Part shown: positions 16,503-20,350 of the stretch, piece after piece
Position numbering within the stretch: the first letter of the stretch is position 1
How the letters are laid out: the number at the start of each line of letters is the position of its first letter
Assembly (NCBI GenBank): GCA_958477465.1
Contig: CAUEFX010000073.1
Span: 1-20,350 of the forward strand
DNA length: 20,350 nucleotides
Source of the DNA: an uncultured Bacteroides sp.
GTDB taxonomy: Bacteria; Bacteroidota; Bacteroidia; Bacteroidales; Bacteroidaceae
Direction: 5' to 3'
Notes under the pieces: model-generated
What the model saw: the letters and a program-made list of their open reading frames with translations, nothing else
Databases searched by the model: none
What the model was told of the DNA's origin: nothing
Position numbers and translations under genes: made by a program

Positions 16503-16543
16503 AGTTCCTCGTAGAGGAACGAGTCGTTCCTCTACGAGGAACT
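16503..16543. repeat. Nested palindrome: two small hairpins that also pair with each other
   Basis: Arms AGTTCCTCGTAGAGGAAC (16503-16520) and GTTCCTCTACGAGGAACT (16526-16543) are perfect reverse complements around GAGTC. Each arm is itself a hairpin (GTTCCTC-GTA-GAGGAAC and GTTCCTC-TAC-GAGGAAC). The stretch can therefore fold as one 18-bp stem or as two 7-bp stems. No T-run follows. It lies in an AT-rich non-coding region. Confidence 0.85.
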
Positions 16544-16588
16544 GAACTTTTCTCCCGGAAAAACAGGGGTGAATCTGTCGGGGAAAAG

Positions 16589-16622
16589 TGCATATTTATC
16601 CTCTTTTTGGTGAAAATATGCA
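16589..16622. repeat. Small inverted repeat in the AT-rich intergenic region
   Basis: TGCATATTT (16589-16597) and AAATATGCA (16614-16622) pair over 9 bp with a 16-nt loop. Its meaning is unknown. The rest of 16333-16799 shows no gene or promoter that I can support. Confidence 0.45.
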
Positions 16623-16790
16623 GCAAAAAGTGTATTTTCTTTCCTTATTTATACGTTTTTTTCTCTATTTACTACTTTTTTATTAAAGTGTGTGTTAGCA
16701 TGAATTGCAATATGAAAGAATTATGTTTGTTTATTTGCTTTTCTTGTGTCTTTTATCCATACTGATTTAAGTTCAATCATCAATTGTTTT

Positions 16791-16885
16791 CGAGAAAAAC
16801 GGGATTTACAGTCAGACAGTTTATGATATACGATTGGAGTTATTTCAACCGTACAACCTCATAAACCGTCTGATCACAAATCCCG
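16791..16885 (-). terminator. Long hairpin terminator of the GH2 gene
   Basis: On the minus strand, 13 bp after the GH2 stop, CGGGATTT...GTTTATGA (16885-16859) pairs with TCATAAAC...AAATCCCG (16826-16800). The stem is 27 bp with five mismatches around a 32-nt loop. TTTTTCTCG follows directly. Position, orientation and the U-tract all fit a rho-independent terminator, though the stem is unusually long. Confidence 0.75.
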
Positions 16886-16897
16886 AACAGGTATATA

Positions 16898-19855
16898 TCA
16901 GTTGTTATAAGGGGTCACCACCAGTTTATAAGAGCCACCATCCAATAACTTCTCATCGAACGTAATGGTAACATTCTTTTTCTCACCCGCCATAAGAGTA
17001 AAATAGTTGTCATTCATGATAGCCGGCAAAATACGTTCGCCATCCGAAGTACGGTAAGCCTGCACATGTACGGCAAAGGCAACCCCTTTGGCAGAAGCGG
17101 GATTGGTGATAGAAGCCTGTATTTCTGCCTTTCCATCTTTTTTCACCATCTTGGAGGAAACCTTCAGATCCGCTTTCGGCAAAGTATTCAAAGCCGTAAA
17201 GTTCAAGCGGTCGTTGCCGCGCCAATAATTATTTTCCGAAACTATATTCCCGACTTTATCTTTCAAGGTCAGACGGATAAAATGAACATCACTCAATCCT
17301 TCGCTGGGCTGTGTGCCGCTCAATACATCGAAACCCCACAATGAATAACCAAACCACCAGCCGAGCTCGATACCGAACATACGTACATAACGGGCATCCA
17401 CTTCAGGGAACGTGATTTCGTCTATACCACCGCGTCCTTCATCCGTCTTATAGACTTCTTTCCAGTTTTCCGCATCGTCCGATACCTGTATTTTATAAGC
17501 TTTTCCGAACGAGGCTTCCCAGTCCAGACGGACACCGCCGACAGGCTGCACACTGCCAAGATCCACATAAATCCACTCATTATCCGCTTTGACTGCTGCC
17601 CAACGGGTATCTTTTTTACCGTCCGTAGCATCCGACGGTTGCCCATAAGTGACACTTGATGCGTAAGTCGGTTTTCCTAAAGACAGATTTTTACGTTCTT
17701 TATTAAAATCAATGGTAAAGCACTGCACGGTAGTATTGGCGGGCGAATTGACCGTAGCCGATTTTGTGTAAGCCGCTACCGCCTTGCCGTCCAGATTGTA
17801 TACTTTAACCTCGGCAGTCAATCCTTCCATATCACGTGCCGTTGTATTGGCAATTTTTACACCATCCGTCACCGGATTCCAAAGAATATGTACCGGTTCG
17901 CAAGCCGACTTCGTGCCCCAATAAGCACCTGTCAGGTCGTAATAATAGTCGTATGTCTGCCAAACCATTGAAGGATAAGCCGATTGTCCCATCCAAGTCA
18001 TAATACCCGATGCATCCTCCCACATACGATCCAGCCAGCCTTCGTACATAGCCTTGTTGGATTCAAAATTGACAAGCTGTGCTTTACGGCAATAATCCTC
18101 AATTCCCTCCGGTTTACCGAATCCCTTTTCGATAGAGGTATCGTAACGTTCGGGCGCTGCATTGAAAGCATTCTGTCCGAAATAATGCTTGTTCCACATC
18201 TCATCGCGCGGCCACCAATTCTCTTCCGGCATAAACTTCTTAAAGCTCTCGAAGGTAGTCATCACAGCAGTACCGATCTCCGTACGGAATCCCCAGCCGC
18301 GTGCCGGATCGCCTTCCAACCCGTCGGGGTATTTAGAGAAGTAGAAACGAGGTTCGAAAGCACCCCACGGACCACTACCGGTCAGTCCTTGCGCATGAGA
18401 ATTCGCCTGAAAATAACGGTCTCCCCCATCAAACGTTTTGATGTTCTCGGCCATCCATCCTTCCAACGGTGGCTGCGGATTGGATTCATTATCCCCACAC
18501 CATACTGCCACACTCGGATGATTGCGTATACGCTTAATCTTCTCCATCATGTTATTATTGAATACATTAAGATCGTAAGGCAAATTCGGATTGGAATTGA
18601 TCCAGAAATCATCCCACACCATAATTCCATATTTGTCACAGGCTTCATAAAACTCCTCATCGGTCACAGAGCCCAACCAGTTGCGTATCATATTAAAGTT
18701 CATCTCTTTATGCAGACGAATCTTTGTGTCATATTCGGCACCACGGCAACGAAGCATGTATTCCGACATCCCCCAATTGGCCCCTTTTACAAATACGGGA
18801 ATCCCATTGATATAAATGTGAAAAGTGTTGTTCTCCTTGTCATAGGTATATTTCTTTATACCGAAAGTGACCTCTTTCGTCTCAGAAACTTTACCATCCA
18901 CCTTCACTTCAAAGGTACACGTATACAGATTCGGTTCTCCGTATCCATTCGGCCACCACAACCGGGGGCTATCGAGCATCAATTGCGGATAATAACGTTT
19001 GTCGAAGCTGACGGTAGAAGTCATATTGGCAGACAATTCGATTTCTTTGTTAAAAGTAATATTACCCGGAGTGATCATTCCCGTCACTACAGCCTTCAGC
19101 GGTTTGTTCTCATTATTCTTCACGTCCAACCGTACAGATAGATCCGCCCGCGCACGGGTAGGTAAGTCAGTACGTATCCACGGATCGATCAGGGTCACAC
19201 CACCCGTATTGCTTAAAAACACTTTATCGGTAATACCCATATTCAATCCCGGAACATACGGCATCCAGTCCCAGCCACCACTGGAAAGATAGGTAGGACT
19301 ACCGCAGTTGGCCAATGGAGTCTGCGGCATGTGCACCAACACAGCCAGTACGTTTTCACCGGTTCTATCTACCATATCGGTTACATTAAAACGCCCCCGG
19401 TGCATAAAACCATCCAGAACACCTAAATTGTGTCCGTTCAGATAAATCTCCGCCTTACGATTCACCCCGTTAAAATTGAGCCAGATCAGTTCTTTATCAA
19501 AATCGGCAGGAATCCGGAACTCGGTACGATACCAGAAACTGCGATCATATTTGGCACGATCCACCTTATGAATATTATCACCGAAGTTAGGGTCTTTCTC
19601 CAGTCCGGCATTTACATAAGCCGTAAAGGCTGTTCCCGGAACGACAGCATCCACCCACGAAGATGCATCGTACTCCTTATTACACAATGCGTTTGCGTCT
19701 TCTTTCACTTCTGCCTGTGGTCTCAACTTCCAGGCAACAGCCGATTCGCCGCTATGCAGAAAAATCTGTGCCGCCTGTGCAGAAAAACTAAAAGCGGATG
19801 CCAATAGTAAAAGACCGGCTCCCAACGTGTTACTCATCTTTCTTTTTATTTCCAT
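16898..19855 (-). CDS. Secreted glycoside hydrolase family 2 enzyme with inserted discoidin (F5/8C) domain
   Basis: Start 19855 (MEIKRKMSNTLGAGLLLLAS, then ending SAQAA) gives 985 residues with a signal peptide. An ATG at 19903 would add 16 residues before it. Domains: N-terminal sugar-binding jelly roll (about 30-220, with WLNFNGVNRKAEIYLNG), an Ig-like domain (about 225-335), then the TIM barrel (about 340-650). Catalytic residues are the acid/base Glu457 in VAVWCGDNESNP and nucleophile Glu526 in GFRTEIGTAVMT. The layout is closest to beta-mannosidase / exo-beta-glucosaminidase-type GH2 enzymes, with GDNE where many relatives have GNE or GSD. A galactosidase role is also possible. A discoidin domain (about 722-846, LSLGKPTYASSVTYGQPSDA ... 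YVRMFGIELG) interrupts the following beta-sandwich. It is probably periplasmic or surface-exposed. The gene is monocistronic, and the shared operator lies about 150-200 bp upstream. Confidence 0.92.
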   Translation of the reverse strand: MEIKRKMSNTLGAGLLLLASAFSFSAQAAQIFLHSGESAVAWKLRPQAEVKEDANALCNKEYDASSWVDAVVPGTAFTAYVNAGLEKDPNFGDNIHKVDRAKYDRSFWYRTEFRIPADFDKELIWLNFNGVNRKAEIYLNGHNLGVLDGFMHRGRFNVTDMVDRTGENVLAVLVHMPQTPLANCGSPTYLSSGGWDWMPYVPGLNMGITDKVFLSNTGGVTLIDPWIRTDLPTRARADLSVRLDVKNNENKPLKAVVTGMITPGNITFNKEIELSANMTSTVSFDKRYYPQLMLDSPRLWWPNGYGEPNLYTCTFEVKVDGKVSETKEVTFGIKKYTYDKENNTFHIYINGIPVFVKGANWGMSEYMLRCRGAEYDTKIRLHKEMNFNMIRNWLGSVTDEEFYEACDKYGIMVWDDFWINSNPNLPYDLNVFNNNMMEKIKRIRNHPSVAVWCGDNESNPQPPLEGWMAENIKTFDGGDRYFQANSHAQGLTGSGPWGAFEPRFYFSKYPDGLEGDPARGWGFRTEIGTAVMTTFESFKKFMPEENWWPRDEMWNKHYFGQNAFNAAPERYDTSIEKGFGKPEGIEDYCRKAQLVNFESNKAMYEGWLDRMWEDASGIMTWMGQSAYPSMVWQTYDYYYDLTGAYWGTKSACEPVHILWNPVTDGVKIANTTARDMEGLTAEVKVYNLDGKAVAAYTKSATVNSPANTTVQCFTIDFNKERKNLSLGKPTYASSVTYGQPSDATDGKKDTRWAAVKADNEWIYVDLGSVQPVGGVRLDWEASFGKAYKIQVSDDAENWKEVYKTDEGRGGIDEITFPEVDARYVRMFGIELGWWFGYSLWGFDVLSGTQPSEGLSDVHFIRLTLKDKVGNIVSENNYWRGNDRLNFTALNTLPKADLKVSSKMVKKDGKAEIQASITNPASAKGVAFAVHVQAYRTSDGERILPAIMNDNYFTLMAGEKKNVTITFDEKLLDGGSYKLVVTPYNN

Positions 19856-20005
19856 TTTATCGTATTTATAAATATTACTTATACTTATTACCACCAAACT
19901 CATTTCCTGTCCACAACATTACCAATCAGGTATTTATCCATGCTCCGGCTTACTATCTTCTTCCTAACCGCCCGACAAGTTACTGTTCCCTGACCTATCC
20001 GATTG

Positions 20006-20070
20006 CAAAATAAGCTGATTGACAGAAGAAAAAGAATAGATAATCTTACCGCGAATATGGATAATCTTAC
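20006..20070 (-). promoter_or_regulatory. AraC-type tandem operator plus -7 box of the GH2 gene
   Basis: On the minus strand, half-site 1 is GTAAGATTATCCATATTC (20070-20053) and half-site 2 is GTAAGATTATCTATTCTT (20049-20032), sharing the first 11 bases and offset 21 bp. The -7 box TTATTTTG (20013-20006) begins 36 bp after the start of half-site 2. Predicted transcription start near 20000 leaves a leader of about 145 nt before ATG 19855. These are the best-preserved direct repeats of the four sites. Confidence 0.78.
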
Positions 20071-20096
20071 TTTTCACCATACCGTTTTCTGTAAAG

Positions 20097-20161
20097 GCAA
20101 AATTATCCATATTCAGAATTAAATTCTCCATTCCATATATGACAACTAAGCCGTTCCTTTG
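20097..20161 (+). promoter_or_regulatory. AraC-type tandem operator plus -7 box of the gene at 20211
   Basis: Half-site 1 is GCAAAATTATCCATATTC (20097-20114) and half-site 2 is ATTAAATTCTCCATTCCA (20118-20135), offset 21 bp and weaker. The -7 box TTCCTTTG (20154-20161) is again exactly 36 bp from the start of half-site 2. It is divergent from the GH2 promoter, with only 26 bp between the two operators. Confidence 0.7.
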
Positions 20162-20210
20162 TAGCAGCCAATAAAAGAGAGTGATGAACTCACTAATAAC
20201 CATACGAAAT

Positions 20211-20350
20211 ATGAAGAAACACCTTATTCTTATCGTTATCTTATGTTTTGCAGTAACCTTGCAGCTAAAAGCACAAAAAGAGTATACTGTCAGTTCACCT
20301 GACTTCGGGAATATCCTTTTGTTCTACTTATATAAAACATTTTTCCGTCT
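20211..20350 (+). CDS. Start of a secreted protein of unknown type (cut by window end)
   Basis: An open frame from ATG 20211 encodes a clear signal peptide, MKKHLILIVILCFAVTLQLK, then AQKEYTVSSPDFGNILLFYL and YKTFFR to the window edge. An in-frame ATG at 20184 would add nine residues and is less likely, because 20211 starts right at the signal peptide and leaves a leader of about 40 nt. The mature start QKEYTVSSPD recalls the N-termini of GH97 enzymes, but the bases after it do not continue that family as I know it, so this is only a guess. The shared operator upstream suggests a further hydrolase or binding protein of the same regulon. Confidence 0.6.
   Translation, partial: MKKHLILIVILCFAVTLQLKAQKEYTVSSPDFGNILLFYLYKTFFR

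Noticed and set aside
16754..16800. TTATCCATACTG as a fifth operator half-site
   Set aside because: It resembles the half-site core, but no second half-site lies 21 bp on, no -7 box follows at 36 bp, and no gene follows on that strand.
17984..19141. 385-codon plus-strand frame opposite the GH2 gene
   Set aside because: The minus strand carries the intact GH2 catalytic motifs across this region; the plus frame is rich in His/Ile/Arg as expected of a shadow.
1..20350. CRISPR arrays, tRNA or rRNA genes
   Set aside because: No regularly spaced repeat array, cloverleaf or rRNA-like sequence was seen on either strand.

Overview
This window looks like the chromosome of a gut Bacteroides species. 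Many genes are preceded by Bacteroides-type -7 boxes (TAnnTTTG or TTAYTTTG) instead of E. coli-like -10/-35 elements. The gene set also fits: ptb-buk, secreted GH36 and GH2 enzymes, DUF5107-TPR proteins, and signal peptides ending in AQ or AA. All calls come from reading the sequence; no database search was run.

Layout. (1) 1-1520, minus strand: ptb and the truncated start of buk, a two-gene acyl-CoA to acyl-phosphate to acid operon. (2) 1686-4168, plus strand: LD-carboxypeptidase (S66), an M28/glutaminyl-cyclase-type lipoprotein, and SufE, ended by a hairpin terminator. (3) 4545-6707, plus strand: a secreted GH36 alpha-galactosidase with its own promoter and terminator. (4) 6809-8124: an AT-rich stretch with decayed small genes, including a secreted-protein gene interrupted in frame by TAA. 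A secreted protein of unknown function (8125-8898) and a 97-bp inverted-repeat element follow. (5) 9197-10087, plus strand: an AraC-family regulator with a cupin domain, convergent with a minus-strand operon made of a sugar-porter MFS transporter, a 1114-aa DUF5107-TPR protein and an aldose 1-epimerase (15936 down to 10103). (6) 15961-16897: a non-coding, AT-rich stretch with a nested palindrome, a possible gene remnant and a long terminator. (7) 16898-19855, minus strand: a large secreted GH2 enzyme with a discoidin domain inserted in it. Divergent from it is the start of another secreted protein (from 20211, cut by the window end).

The main discovery is a shared promoter architecture. Four promoters (GH36, MFS operon, GH2, and the gene at 20211) each carry two 18-bp half-sites, consensus GYAARATNRTCCATATTY for the first, as direct repeats exactly 21 bp apart. 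Exactly 36 bp from the start of the second half-site lies the TTAYTTTG-like -7 box. This is the geometry expected for an AraC-type activator bound next to the -33 region. The likely reader is the AraC protein encoded in the middle of the locus. If so, GH36, GH2, the transporter, the mutarotase and DUF5107-TPR form one regulon for a galactose-containing or related oligosaccharide, without any SusC/SusD pair visible in the window.
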